Below are positions 1-9,107 of a DNA stretch of 64,000 bases, in pieces; positions within the stretch are counted from its first letter, which is position 1; each line of letters starts with the position of its first letter. The notes below the pieces were generated by a model. It did no database searches. It saw only the letters and a list, made by a program, of their open reading frames with translations, and was not told the DNA's origin. The DNA is from Aquimarina algicola (GTDB taxonomy: Bacteria; Bacteroidota; Bacteroidia; Flavobacteriales; Flavobacteriaceae). Where the stretch lies: the NCBI RefSeq assembly GCF_006443095.1, contig NZ_VFWZ01000005.1, positions 124,001-188,000 on the forward strand, read 5' to 3'. The position numbers were made by a program, and so were the translations under genes.

Positions 1-623
1 TTGGCTTTCTCTGCAATACGTTGAATACGGAGGTCCCAATCATCAATTTTAGCAATTTCTTTTCCTGGTTTGTAGTACCCTTCAAACCAGAAGGGAATAT
101 TACTAGCACTAATGCCACTGATTTCTCCCTCTAAATGATCATCATTTTCTTTTAAATCAGTAGAACTTCCTAGCATCATAATTTCTTTCTCAAAAAAAGA
201 AGCGGGGAGATCAAAATTTGACAGTGCTTCTACTTGCTTAATACCTGCTCTTTGGATAGCATTTAACATATCATCCGTTACAGGTATTCTTTTACTTTTT
301 TTTCCTGTTGTTCCTGAACTAAGTGCAAAATAGTCTGGTGTTCCTGGCCAAGTGACATTTTCTTCTCCATCGATTACTTTATGCCACCATTGATCATACA
401 ATTGATGATAATCAAAATAAGGTACTTCTTTTGCAAAATCTTCTTGAATCTCATCTGATTGAAGAATGAGTTCGAAACTATATCGTTTACCGAATCTAGT
501 ATTAGATGCTTTTTTTAATATATTATAAAGTGTTTTTTGTTGTGCTTCGACATGATTAGGTTCGGTCGATAAAGCTCCTTTTAGTTCGATAGCACCTTTT
601 ATGATTGATCCAATTATTTTCAT
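1..623 (-). CDS. GH3 auxin-responsive-promoter family protein (3' end cut by window)
   Basis: N-terminal 207 codons of a GH3-type adenylate-forming enzyme; the C-terminus lies beyond the left edge. The start MKIIGSIIKG is read at 623. The motif LSSGTTGKKSKRIPVT at about residues 98-113 is the ATP/AMP-binding signature of the superfamily. Plant GH3 enzymes join amino acids to acyl acids such as auxin; the substrate of bacterial GH3 proteins is largely unknown, so no reaction is assigned. The gene begins only 6 bases after the stop of the upstream HD/Pycsar-like gene on the same strand, so the two are probably co-transcribed. Family call is firm, role unknown. Confidence 0.85.
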   Translation of the reverse strand, partial: MKIIGSIIKGAIELKGALSTEPNHVEAQQKTLYNILKKASNTRFGKRYSFELILQSDEIQEDFAKEVPYFDYHQLYDQWWHKVIDGEENVTWPGTPDYFALSSGTTGKKSKRIPVTDDMLNAIQRAGIKQVEALSNFDLPASFFEKEIMMLGSSTDLKENDDHLEGEISGISASNIPFWFEGYYKPGKEIAKIDDWDLRIQRIAEKA

Positions 624-629
624 ATTATT

Positions 630-1859
630 TTATTTTGAAATGATGGGGTTAGCTACTTTTTCTGCAAGATCTATTTCTGCAAATGCCAAAATAAATGCAA
701 CTACTGAAAGGATAATTCCCGCAGTAAAAACTACATATGTAATCTTAAGTAGTGCATATTTTTTTTTAAGTACTAAACCTAAGAGATAGAGATCCTTAGT
801 CAACATTTTGTAAACATATTTTTTGTCATTAATAACTTCGTCAATAGCTTCTTGGTAAAGATCATAAGGCATTTTAAAAAAGTTTCCGAAGAATAATAAG
901 TTTACATTTTGTTTTTTTATTTGCTTTTTAGTGAATTCTCTTCCTGTCACTTTGGGCTGAGTAGACATTATAGAAAGTATTATAGATGCAACACTAAACA
1001 AAACTAATATTAGACTTGGAATCATTAAATGTTTGTTTGAAGGCGCATCTAATTTTGGAATCAAATTAGCTAATGCCAAAGAAATAATGATAGCATTAAT
1101 AGAAAGTAATATATTGGCTTTGGTATCTGCAATATCACTTAACTTAATATGGTTTCTTAGTGTTACTCTAAATAAGGTTTGTATTCCTCTTTCAGGACTT
1201 TCATCTTTGTATTTTACTTTTAACTTAGCTTTTAAATTTTCTTTTTGTTGTTTCTTTTTTTGTTTTTCTTTTTTTGAGAGAATATTTAGTAAGTTTTTAT
1301 GTTTTTTAGGTTCCCAATTTTCTACTGCATATCTAGTATAGTAGCGATGGTTTTTTGAAAGTAATTCTATATTTTCTTCCCTCCATTCGCTAGACGAATA
1401 GATTTTTTTTTCGCAAAATTTTAATTCATTACGTAGAAGCTCACTTACTTCATCAAAATAGTCTTTAGCTAGATGTGAATTGTCTGCATCTTTAATGATT
1501 TCCTCTAATAGGTTATTAGGTTTTGAGTTAAATTTAGTTGCAAGGATGCAATTTTTTATGCTAATTATTTTCTCTTCATTAACGTTATGTTTTCGTAAAA
1601 AAATTTCAGCGATTTTTACACTTTCTTGTTCATGTTCATTTGCATTTTCAACATATCCTGTATCATGAAACCAAGATGCTAATAAAATAATTTCCTTTTC
1701 TTCTTCAGTAATTTCTATATTACTTATTATTTCCTTTGAGGAGGTTATAACTCTTTTAGTATGTACATAATTATGGTACAAATATGTCTTTGGAAGATTA
1801 TTTTTTAAAAAATCAAATACGTAATGTTCTGTCTTTTCTAATAATGATTCCATTTTCAT
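630..1859 (-). CDS. HD phosphohydrolase fused to Pycsar-effector-type (DUF5706) membrane domain
   Basis: 409 residues. The N-terminal half is an HD domain: an early H, the WFHDTGY motif near residue 65, a second histidine pair in the NANEHEQES stretch, and KDADNSHLAKDYF near residue 125 as the later metal-binding aspartate. A lysine-rich linker around residues 195-215 leads to a membrane domain with hydrophobic segments near residues 245-265, 277-297 and 375-397, and the conserved SDIADTKANILLSINA stretch of the Pycsar effector (PycTM/DUF5706) family. In Pycsar defence, PycTM responds to cCMP or cUMP and harms the membrane. The HD domain could hydrolyse a nucleotide signal; that is inference. 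No cyclase gene is in the window. It lies between a zincin gene and a GH3 gene on the same strand with tight spacing. Confidence 0.8.
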   Translation of the reverse strand: MKMESLLEKTEHYVFDFLKNNLPKTYLYHNYVHTKRVITSSKEIISNIEITEEEKEIILLASWFHDTGYVENANEHEQESVKIAEIFLRKHNVNEEKIISIKNCILATKFNSKPNNLLEEIIKDADNSHLAKDYFDEVSELLRNELKFCEKKIYSSSEWREENIELLSKNHRYYTRYAVENWEPKKHKNLLNILSKKEKQKKKQQKENLKAKLKVKYKDESPERGIQTLFRVTLRNHIKLSDIADTKANILLSINAIIISLALANLIPKLDAPSNKHLMIPSLILVLFSVASIILSIMSTQPKVTGREFTKKQIKKQNVNLLFFGNFFKMPYDLYQEAIDEVINDKKYVYKMLTKDLYLLGLVLKKKYALLKITYVVFTAGIILSVVAFILAFAEIDLAEKVANPIISK

Positions 1860-1895
1860 TCTTTTTAAAATAATTTTTAAAGGCTGCTTAATAAA

Positions 1896-2447
1896 TTATA
1901 GGCTTTCTTCTTTTTTTACTATTTGTAAGATTTCGTCTGGGGATAGGTATAGCCTTTTGATACGCTTTCTGTATATTTCAGGAAAATTTCCATTATCCAG
2001 TATAAATTTCTTAGTAGAGAGTATATAATTACCCATTTGATGAGTGATAGCATATGTATCAGCAGTTCTTTCAGCTCTCTTAGTATATCTACTAGATAGT
2101 ACATAGCATATTCCAAAAATTATAAGATTAAAACTATTTCGATTTGTATAATCTATAATATGGCCAAGTTCATGTCCCACCCAACCAATAATAACTTCTT
2201 TTGGGAGTTCTTGTATAGGCAATCTCTGTCCATTTATATCAAAAACTGAACTAATTATGATTACATATTTTCTTTTTTGTTTTGGAGAAAAAAGAGATGA
2301 AATCTTTGGTTGAGCTTTCATAAAGGATTTTCTTAAAAAAGGTTTTAATTCAAATTGTATTTCAACATCTTTTAACTCTGGATAATGAGATAGAGCAATT
2401 TTTATTTCTTCCGAAATTATATTTGGAATCTTCTTATTGTTCATCAT
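1896..2447 (-). CDS. small zincin-like metalloprotease (M48-like)
   Basis: 183 residues. The HEXXH zinc motif appears as GHELGHIIDY at about residues 91-100. A downstream RAERTADTYAI stretch (about residues 124-134) supplies the likely third ligand, a glutamate in the arrangement typical of M48-like peptidases. A hydrophobic stretch (NLIIFGICYVLSS) between the two could be one membrane segment. There is no clear signal peptide. The stop lies 36 bases before the HD/Pycsar-like gene, so they are probably one operon. Substrate unknown; it could process or activate its membrane partner, but nothing in the sequence proves that. Confidence 0.65.
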   Translation of the reverse strand: MMNNKKIPNIISEEIKIALSHYPELKDVEIQFELKPFLRKSFMKAQPKISSLFSPKQKRKYVIIISSVFDINGQRLPIQELPKEVIIGWVGHELGHIIDYTNRNSFNLIIFGICYVLSSRYTKRAERTADTYAITHQMGNYILSTKKFILDNGNFPEIYRKRIKRLYLSPDEILQIVKKEESL

Positions 2448-2913
2448 TTTGATACTATCTAGGTTTTTTCAGTATTTACCATTAAAGTAAATACTCTATT
2501 TGGTTGTGAATAATTAGTTTTAGAAATATCACATTTGCAATATAGTTTGCTGCATCAAGTAGTATTGATTCATTTGGTAAAAAGACTAACTCTTTTAGAA
2601 GATTAAAGCTATACAAGATGTTTTTATAATTTCTTTTCTTTTGTAAGTAGCTTTGAAGTTTGATCTAAGATTATATTATCATCAAAAACGATATGTCCTA
2701 ATGAACTTATAAAAACTTTTAGTTTTTATTAACATTTTTGTTTTGAGTCAAAAAATAAATTATAAAATGCTTAAAATTAAAATATTATAATGGCTGAAAT
2801 CAATTTTTTATGGTTTAAGCATATATTTATTGTTTGTTAAGCGTATGTTTTATTGTTTTAGATTTCATAATTTTATGTTAATAAATTACCCCATAACTTA
2901 TGAAAGCGATTAA
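2448..2913. other. intergenic region between divergent genes, possible gene relic
   Basis: AT-rich stretch between the divergently transcribed zincin gene and the PAS kinase, which must hold both promoters. On the minus strand around 2480-2705 several short open pieces in different frames (for example GHIVFDDNIILDQTSKLLTK) faintly recall the C-terminal winged helix of an OmpR-type regulator broken by frameshifts. This is weak and may be chance. No other structure was seen. Confidence 0.25.
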
Positions 2914-5643
2914 ATGTATCAAAACATTGGTAAAACTTCTATCATTCTTGCAAAAGAAGGGGAATATTTAAAGGAAGAGTTCTATGAATTGATTAAGAAA
3001 AAAAACTTCATTTTTAATCTTATTCAGGATAATGAATTAGACGGAATATGGTTCTGGGATTTAGAAAATCCTAAGAATGTTTGGTGTAATTCAAAATTTT
3101 GGAACACAGTTGGATATCATCAAGAAAGCCATTCAAACTGTTTACCCATTTGGAGTAATATTCTCACAAAAAAAGATTATAAATTTTTCCGGAAACAATT
3201 GCATAATCCAACAAAGGATTCTGATTTCATATATGATCATATTGTAAGCTATATTCATCTAAATAAAAGTCTGATTTACAGATGTGTAAAATTAGTTTTT
3301 ATTATGGATGAAAAAACTAATTTGCCTATTAGGTTACTAGGGATTAATACTTACGGAAATCATAAAACTTTAGATAATAGATCAAAATCTGAACCAGCTC
3401 ATCCAACAAAACTATATACAGAAGTTATAAAATATACTAAGATTGGTTTTTGGGAATGGAATATGGATACAAGCAAAGTCCAAATTGATGAAAATTGGGC
3501 TCAAATTTTGGGATACTCGCTTACAGAATTAGAGCCATATTCAATTAATACCTTACAAGAATATATACATCCAGAGGATTTACAAAAATCTAATCGACTA
3601 TTAGAAGAACATTTTGAAAATAAGAGTTTGATCTACGAATGTGAAATGAGAGTAAAACACAAAAATGGTAATTGGATTCGTATTTTGGATAGAGGAAAAA
3701 AGATTGATAGAAATCATAGAGATATTTCTAACTCTATAATAGGATCTCGTCAACAAATACTAAATAATCAAAGCGAACTTGATCAACATAAATTGTTTAT
3801 AGAACAATCTCCAAGTGCTATTGCAATGTTTGATAATCAAATGAGATACATTTCATATTCCAGAAAATGGATAACTGATTATGAGATAAAAATAGACAAT
3901 ATTACTGGGATGAGTCATTATGACGTATTTCCTGAAATTGAAGAACGTTGGGTAAAAGATCATAAAAAATGCCTTAGAGGAAATGTCTTAAAATGTGAAG
4001 AAGATCGTTTTGAAAGAGTTGATGGATCAGTACAATGGCTAAGTTGGGAGTTACACCCATGGTATACAGATGATCTAGAAATTGGTGGGATCATAATGTT
4101 AACCGCTGATATAACAAAAACTAAAGAAGCAGAAATAAGGCTCAAATTAAGTGAAAGAAAATTTAGAGAAAACTTTAAGAACGCTGCCATTGGAATGGCC
4201 ATTCTTGATCTTGATGGAAAATGGCTGGAGGTTAATAAATCTCTTTGTAAAATGTTGGGTTATTCTGTAAAAGAGTTAGAAAAGTTGACCTTTCAGGACA
4301 TAACTCATCCAGATGATTTAGAAGTAGATTTAGGGTTTGTAGATGAATTACTAAAAGGTAAAAGATCTTTTTGTCATATAGAGAAACGATATTTTCATAA
4401 AAGTGGTAAAGTCGTTCATATAATTTTATCTGTGTCTTTAATGAGAGATGAGTCAAAAAAGCCTTTGTATTTTATGGCTCAAATTACTAATATATCTCCG
4501 AGAATTCTAGCTGAAAATAAACTTCATAAAACACTTTCTAAACTAGAAGGGATCCTTGATGCAAGTACCCAAGTAAGTATAATAGGAACCAACAAAAATG
4601 GATTAATTACAACCTTTAATAAAGGAGCAGAAAATCTTTTAGGTTATTCAAGACAAGAAATAATTGGTAAAAAGACTCCATTATTCGTTCATATCCAAAG
4701 TGAAGTAGATGATAGATCAAAAGAATTGTCTACATTATTTAATAAAAGAATTGAGGGTTTTGAAGTATTCACTACTCTGCCGAAAAATCAGAAATATGAT
4801 ACAAAAGAGTGGACATATGTAAAAAAAGATGGCACAAGGTTTCCTGTACAATTAACAATTACTGCGATTAAAAATAATAATAAAATTGTGGGATATCTTG
4901 GAGTAGCAGCAGACATAAGTCAGATCAAAAATGTTGAAAAAGAAATCAAGTCATTACTAAAAGTGGCTAATGGTCAAAACAAAAGACTTAAAAATTTTGC
5001 TCATATTGTCTCACATAATTTGAAATCTCATTCCAGTAACTTTAGCATGCTCTTGGATTTATATTTAGAAGAAAAACCAGATGAAGCTCAGAATGAGATA
5101 ATGCAACTTTTTCAATCTGCTTCAGATAATTTAAACGATACTATACAGCATCTCAACGAAGTTGTGCTAATAAATACATCTGTAGACGAAAACTTAAAAG
5201 ATTTGAATCTTAACAACATTATAGAGAGGGTTATTAATGGGGTAGGGATTATGGCTAATTCAGCTAAAGTAAAAATAATTAATAAAGTAGATGTATCAAT
5301 ATCAGTTAAAGGTATTCTTGCATACTTAGAGAGTATTGTACTTAATTTTATTACCAATAGTATCAAATATCGTTCATTAGATAGAAGTAGTTTTGTATTA
5401 CTGAATACTCATGAAGAGGATAATTATATCGTTCTAACAATAGAAGATAACGGATTGGGTATTGATTTAAAAAAGCATCATGCTAAATTATTTGGGATGT
5501 ATAAGACCTTTCATCATAACAAGGATGCTAGAGGGATAGGCTTATTCATAACCAAAAATCAAGTTGAAGCTATCGGAGGGAAGATAGAAGTTGAGAGTGA
5601 GGTTAATCAGGGAACAATATTTAAAATTTTTATGAAAAAATGA
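2914..5643 (+). CDS. multi-PAS sensor histidine kinase
   Basis: 909 residues, no obvious membrane segment, so probably cytosolic. About five PAS units in tandem: roughly residues 35-155, 170-290, 295-415, 420-540 and 545-685, with typical starts such as NAAIGMAILDLDGKWLEVN. The phosphoacceptor region reads FAHIVSHNLKSH near residue 700, followed by a HATPase domain with an N-box (LNFITNSIKYR) and a G1 box (IEDNGLGIDL). Such kinases sense small ligands, redox state or light through PAS pockets; the signal is not predictable here. The last codons overlap the start of the receiver gene by 4 bases (ATGA), so kinase and regulator form a two-gene operon. Confidence 0.9.
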   Translation: MYQNIGKTSIILAKEGEYLKEEFYELIKKKNFIFNLIQDNELDGIWFWDLENPKNVWCNSKFWNTVGYHQESHSNCLPIWSNILTKKDYKFFRKQLHNPTKDSDFIYDHIVSYIHLNKSLIYRCVKLVFIMDEKTNLPIRLLGINTYGNHKTLDNRSKSEPAHPTKLYTEVIKYTKIGFWEWNMDTSKVQIDENWAQILGYSLTELEPYSINTLQEYIHPEDLQKSNRLLEEHFENKSLIYECEMRVKHKNGNWIRILDRGKKIDRNHRDISNSIIGSRQQILNNQSELDQHKLFIEQSPSAIAMFDNQMRYISYSRKWITDYEIKIDNITGMSHYDVFPEIEERWVKDHKKCLRGNVLKCEEDRFERVDGSVQWLSWELHPWYTDDLEIGGIIMLTADITKTKEAEIRLKLSERKFRENFKNAAIGMAILDLDGKWLEVNKSLCKMLGYSVKELEKLTFQDITHPDDLEVDLGFVDELLKGKRSFCHIEKRYFHKSGKVVHIILSVSLMRDESKKPLYFMAQITNISPRILAENKLHKTLSKLEGILDASTQVSIIGTNKNGLITTFNKGAENLLGYSRQEIIGKKTPLFVHIQSEVDDRSKELSTLFNKRIEGFEVFTTLPKNQKYDTKEWTYVKKDGTRFPVQLTITAIKNNNKIVGYLGVAADISQIKNVEKEIKSLLKVANGQNKRLKNFAHIVSHNLKSHSSNFSMLLDLYLEEKPDEAQNEIMQLFQSASDNLNDTIQHLNEVVLINTSVDENLKDLNLNNIIERVINGVGIMANSAKVKIINKVDVSISVKGILAYLESIVLNFITNSIKYRSLDRSSFVLLNTHEEDNYIVLTIEDNGLGIDLKKHHAKLFGMYKTFHHNKDARGIGLFITKNQVEAIGGKIEVESEVNQGTIFKIFMKK

Positions 5644-6032
5644 GAAAAATTAATTTAACATGTATCGTTGATGATGATGCTATATTCATTTTTGGTGTTA
5701 AAAAAGTTATGGAACTCAATAATATGTGTGATGATTTTTTAATCTACAGGAATGGTCAGGAAGCTTTAGAGTCATTATTAATGATAATTTCAAAGAATAA
5801 AACTTTACCCGAGGTGATTCTTTTGGATTTAAATATGCCAATATTAGATGGATGGCAATTTTTGGATGAATTTATTAAAGTTAATGTTTCTAGTACTATA
5901 ACCATATATATTGTATCGTCTTCTGTAGATCCTGCAGATGTTTTGAGAGCAAAATCATACGAAATTGTCAATAATTATATAGTGAAACCGATTACAAAAA
6001 AGAAACTAGTCTCTATTTTAGAAAATCTATGA
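5640..6032 (+). CDS. single-domain response regulator (REC)
   Basis: 130-residue stand-alone receiver. Acidic pocket VDDD at about residues 11-14, phosphoacceptor aspartate in LLDLNMPILDGW near residue 61, the switch serine in IVSSS and the conserved lysine in YIVKPI. It has no output domain, so it presumably acts by protein contact or as a phosphorelay carrier for the overlapping PAS kinase. The start overlaps the kinase stop as ATGA, indicating translational coupling. Confidence 0.9.
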   Translation: MRKINLTCIVDDDAIFIFGVKKVMELNNMCDDFLIYRNGQEALESLLMIISKNKTLPEVILLDLNMPILDGWQFLDEFIKVNVSSTITIYIVSSSVDPADVLRAKSYEIVNNYIVKPITKKKLVSILENL

Positions 6033-6096
6033 GTTGATAACTAATTATCAGCTTCTTTTGTTTTAATATTATTGAATGTAATGGTATAATGTCATT

Positions 6097-6216
6097 TTAT
6101 ATCTTTTTTGGCTTATTTTTATTTCTAATCTTTTTCATCAAATTTCTTAGATGTGCTTTACTACCAAAAAATCTTTTTTTTAGACCAGGACTTTGTATTT
6201 TATTATTTTTTTTCAT
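6097..6216 (-). CDS. predicted 39-aa basic microprotein
   Basis: Small ORF starting MKKNNKIQSPG and ending NKPKKI. It is strongly basic (about a third Lys/Arg) with no hydrophobic stretch. Its ATG overlaps the stop codon of the upstream 43-aa ORF as ATGA, a normal sign of coupled translation. It lies in the 560-base gap between the receiver gene and dps. No family recognised. The overlap and the clean, complementary character of the two products (one membrane, one basic) argue for a real gene pair, but it is too short to be certain. Confidence 0.4.
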   Translation of the reverse strand: MKKNNKIQSPGLKKRFFGSKAHLRNLMKKIRNKNKPKKI

Positions 6217-6344
6217 AAAATTTCAGGGAATATAACCATTGTACATAATGCAAAACTATATAGTAGAATAGACGCAATAACCAAAATTAATAACGATTTA
6301 AATGCTTTTTTCTCTATATTATTATGTTTTTTATTGTTTTTCAT
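6213..6344 (-). CDS. predicted 43-aa single-pass membrane microprotein
   Basis: Small ORF starting MKNNKKHNNIEKKAF, followed by one hydrophobic segment (about residues 17-40) and a very short tail. The positive residues before the segment predict an N-in orientation or an uncleaved signal. It overlaps the next small ORF by ATGA. No homologue recognised. If real, the pair would be a microprotein operon; alternatives include a toxin-like hydrophobic peptide, but no antisense RNA signal was identified. Confidence 0.4.
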   Translation of the reverse strand: MKNNKKHNNIEKKAFKSLLILVIASILLYSFALCTMVIFPEIL

Positions 6345-6593
6345 TTCTAACTTTTAAATTCTACTTCGTTTTTTGTTGAAAATTTAAGTGTAGATTTTAA
6401 TAGTAAGCCTATTTATAAATAATGATTTGTGAGTATGTATAGTATTGATTTGAACACAGAAAGATGGAGAGAAAATTAATAGAACTGTCCTCAAATTTTA
6501 TAAATTCTGTCTGTTTATTAATTTTCTACTCAATCAATAAAGCTGATACTCAGTTTCTGTGCTAAACACTACGTAACTTTATAGTGTCAGAAA

Positions 6594-7088
6594 TTAATTT
6601 ATCCAAGAAGTAAACATCCAATTTCTCTTTTCTAAACGTTTTATGATACTTACGGCTAATTCTTCTGTAGCAGAATCCCCAGTGTCTAATGCGGCATTGA
6701 TAACATCTAGTAGAGAATTGTGGAGAATTTGAAAATCGCTAATAATCTCTTCTACCATTGATATTGAACTTATATCCAATTGAACTTCTTTTATCTTAGA
6801 GAATTCTATATGCTGCTTTAATGTATTTTTAGGTTTGACTCCGAAAACTCTTATTCTTTCTGTAATACTATCGATTTGTAATTTTACCTGATCACATTCA
6901 ATATTAAATTGTTTTTGCAATTCAAAAAAGTTATTTCCCTCAACATTCCATTGAAAACTATATAATTTGTGATAGTGTATTGTATAATTGGATAAAAGTT
7001 GATTAAGAGTTACCAATATTTCAGCTGTGTCCAAATAAGTAAATCCTAACTTTTTATATTCTTTTTGATGTTTTGTTTGTTGCTTCAT
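6594..7088 (-). CDS. dps: Dps-family DNA-protection/ferritin-like protein
   Basis: 164 residues, the usual Dps length. The signature region HYHKLYSFQWNVEG (about residues 38-51) carries the ferroxidase histidines, and the following FNIECDQVKLQIDSITERIRVFG matches the second ligand-bearing helix. Dps dodecamers oxidise and store iron, limit hydroxyl radical formation and often coat DNA during starvation. The N-terminus is basic (MKQQTKHQKEYKK), as in DNA-binding members. It is a monocistronic minus-strand gene with about 200 AT-rich bases upstream. Confidence 0.88.
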   Translation of the reverse strand: MKQQTKHQKEYKKLGFTYLDTAEILVTLNQLLSNYTIHYHKLYSFQWNVEGNNFFELQKQFNIECDQVKLQIDSITERIRVFGVKPKNTLKQHIEFSKIKEVQLDISSISMVEEIISDFQILHNSLLDVINAALDTGDSATEELAVSIIKRLEKRNWMFTSWIN

Positions 7089-7285
7089 TTTACTCCTGAT
7101 TTAAATACATTCACAAGTAAGCAAAATGATGTTGTTTTCTTTGACGCTTTTCCTATAATCCTTAATACAAATCATAAATTAATACTTTTTTAAGTAATTC
7201 TTAATAATAATGAATGAGGACTAAAGGTGTTCTAACTAAATAATCATGTGTTTATGAAGATAGAAAAACAGAAATAGGATAATTT

Positions 7286-7810
7286 TTATTCAGAAATAAC
7301 AATACTTTCTGTAGTAAATGCAAAACCTTGCTGACCAGATACGCCAATCATTACTCCCTGAAATAAAGGAGTAATTTCGTTATTAGCTCCCCAAGTTATC
7401 AAGAAATTTGCTCCACTACCACCAGTCGTATCTTTTTCTTCAATAACATATTCGATAGATTGTAAAGGTTTTAAGTAAATAGGTTGTTGTATATACTTTC
7501 TTATAAATTTTCCTTCTGTATTATAGTAATCTACATTTTTTATAAATAAGGAGTCTACAGGACTAGTGTTTCTGATACTCAAAGTAGCAGTTAGTTGAAA
7601 TCTAAAATCTTTTGTCTTGTTGTAAATGTCTGAATAAATAGGGACGTATATCTGTTTTTTGATAGGATAATGAAACTTATTATTATCCGTTATTATATTA
7701 TGTGTTAGTTTTTCTTGCTCTGCTTTTTCATTTATATATGGATTATTCTGTACACATCCATATATGAAAACTACAAATATTATAAATACAATTTTATGAT
7801 TTAAAATCAT
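7286..7810 (-). CDS. DUF3124 lipoprotein
   Basis: 174 residues with a signal peptide and lipobox (FIYGC, Cys near residue 19), so probably anchored in an outer-facing membrane leaflet. The body matches the DUF3124 pattern: a beta-rich domain with VPIYSDIY, LSIRNTSPVDSLFI and a C-terminal GANFLITWGA stretch. The function of the family is not known to me. It stands alone on the minus strand. Confidence 0.75.
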   Translation of the reverse strand: MILNHKIVFIIFVVFIYGCVQNNPYINEKAEQEKLTHNIITDNNKFHYPIKKQIYVPIYSDIYNKTKDFRFQLTATLSIRNTSPVDSLFIKNVDYYNTEGKFIRKYIQQPIYLKPLQSIEYVIEEKDTTGGSGANFLITWGANNEITPLFQGVMIGVSGQQGFAFTTESIVISE

Positions 7811-8079
7811 GATGATTTAAAAATTTTTAGAAATAAAAATTTGTTATCTAGAAAAATGACACTGTACATTTTTGAAAATAAAAAAAATTACTTTCTAACG
7901 TTAACCAAAAACTTAAAAATAAGAAAACTCAAATTCGAAAAAAGTCTTGATAGCCTAATATATTCTTATAATTGATAAAAATATATATTTATTTTCGATC
8001 TTATAAAAGATTATTTTGAATGTACTCAGTTTTTAGAATAAATAGTGAGGTTTTATGATTGTTTTCAATTTACTTTCTA

Positions 8080-8379
8080 TTAATGCGTCGACATTTTTTC
8101 TTTTCGTTTTTCTAATTGGTCATTTAGATCTCTAATTGTTTCTGCAATTGCTTCTTCAAAGCTACTCTCATCAGAAGATGCAAATAACCTAGAACCAGGA
8201 GCACTAATTCTGATGCTACATAAATGGCCTGTTTTATCACTTCTATTTTCTTTTTTTAAAAATATATCGCCTCTTAAAATAAAAGGGTATTTGTTAGCTA
8301 GATTACTTAATTTCTCTTCGATTAACGATTCTAATCTGTCGCTCGCATTTATATTGGTGTATTCAAAAACTGTTTTCAT
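8080..8379 (-). CDS. hpf: HPF/RaiA-family ribosome hibernation factor
   Basis: 99 residues, the short HPF type. The beta-alpha-beta fold and the conserved pattern AIAETIRDLNDQLEKRKEKM at the C-terminus fit the family. The short form stabilises inactive ribosomes (100S or vacant 70S) under starvation or stress. It has only 35 bases to the upstream nitroreductase gene on the same strand and may share its transcript. The stress context (Dps, universal stress protein nearby) agrees. Confidence 0.82.
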   Translation of the reverse strand: MKTVFEYTNINASDRLESLIEEKLSNLANKYPFILRGDIFLKKENRSDKTGHLCSIRISAPGSRLFASSDESSFEEAIAETIRDLNDQLEKRKEKMSTH

Positions 8380-8414
8380 TTATCTTTAATTTGATATTTT
8401 TTTATTGATTTTAT

Positions 8415-9089
8415 TTAATCCAAATCATTGATTTTTTTCATGATTTGCTTCTTGTGAGAGTCTATCTTGTCCTTAGATGACTTTAATTCCTCTTTTTGAA
8501 TGTAATTGCCATTAAAGGTAAATTCTTGCTGTACTAATCTCGTTCTATTTTCAGGATTCTCTTCTTCTCTTAAATCAATAGGTAGATTTTTCTTGTCACC
8601 TCCATAGTAACCTATTGCTACAGAAGTTGCTATATGATACTCATCTGGGAAATTAAAGTCTTTTTTTGCTTTATCATAAAGTACACCTGCCATTTGGTGA
8701 AGTGCAATTCCGAGATGTTGTGCCTGAACTGTGACATTTCCCATGAACAACCCCAAATCGTGTAATGCATGGAAGTTTTCCTGTCCATCATCAGTGACCT
8801 TCTTAAAAGCACTAAGTAATAAAACAGGGGCATTTTTAGCCCAAGATTGATTAAACTCACTTAAGCACTCAAATATTCGATCATAAGTTTTACTACCTTT
8901 TAACCCCCAAATAATTCTCCAAGGTTGTCTATTATAAGAACTAGGAGCCCATCTTCCTGCTTCAAAAAGTGTCCTTAGTTCTAGTTCAGAGACTGGAGTA
9001 TCTGAGAAAACTCTAGGTGAATATCGTTCTTTTAAGATAGGTAATATCTTATATTTTGTTTCTTTTTCTGCAATAATTGTATTTTTCAT
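8415..9089 (-). CDS. nitroreductase-family flavoprotein
   Basis: 224 residues. The FMN-binding start RYSPRVFSDTPV and WAPSSYNRQPWRI (about residues 22-62) and the later GYYGGDKKNLP stretch are typical nitroreductase/oxidoreductase features. These enzymes use NAD(P)H and FMN to reduce nitro compounds, quinones or flavins; the substrate is not predictable. It carries a lysine-rich tail after residue 205. Same strand as and just upstream of hpf. Confidence 0.85.
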   Translation of the reverse strand: MKNTIIAEKETKYKILPILKERYSPRVFSDTPVSELELRTLFEAGRWAPSSYNRQPWRIIWGLKGSKTYDRIFECLSEFNQSWAKNAPVLLLSAFKKVTDDGQENFHALHDLGLFMGNVTVQAQHLGIALHQMAGVLYDKAKKDFNFPDEYHIATSVAIGYYGGDKKNLPIDLREEENPENRTRLVQQEFTFNGNYIQKEELKSSKDKIDSHKKQIMKKINDLD

Positions 9090-9107
9090 AGTAAACTCTT
9101 TACTTTA

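Noticed and set aside
1033..1341. 102-codon plus-strand frame inside the HD-fusion gene
   Set aside because: Antisense of the hydrophobic region of a well-supported gene.
630..2447. Complete Pycsar defence system
   Set aside because: No uridylate/cytidylate cyclase gene is adjacent or elsewhere in the window.
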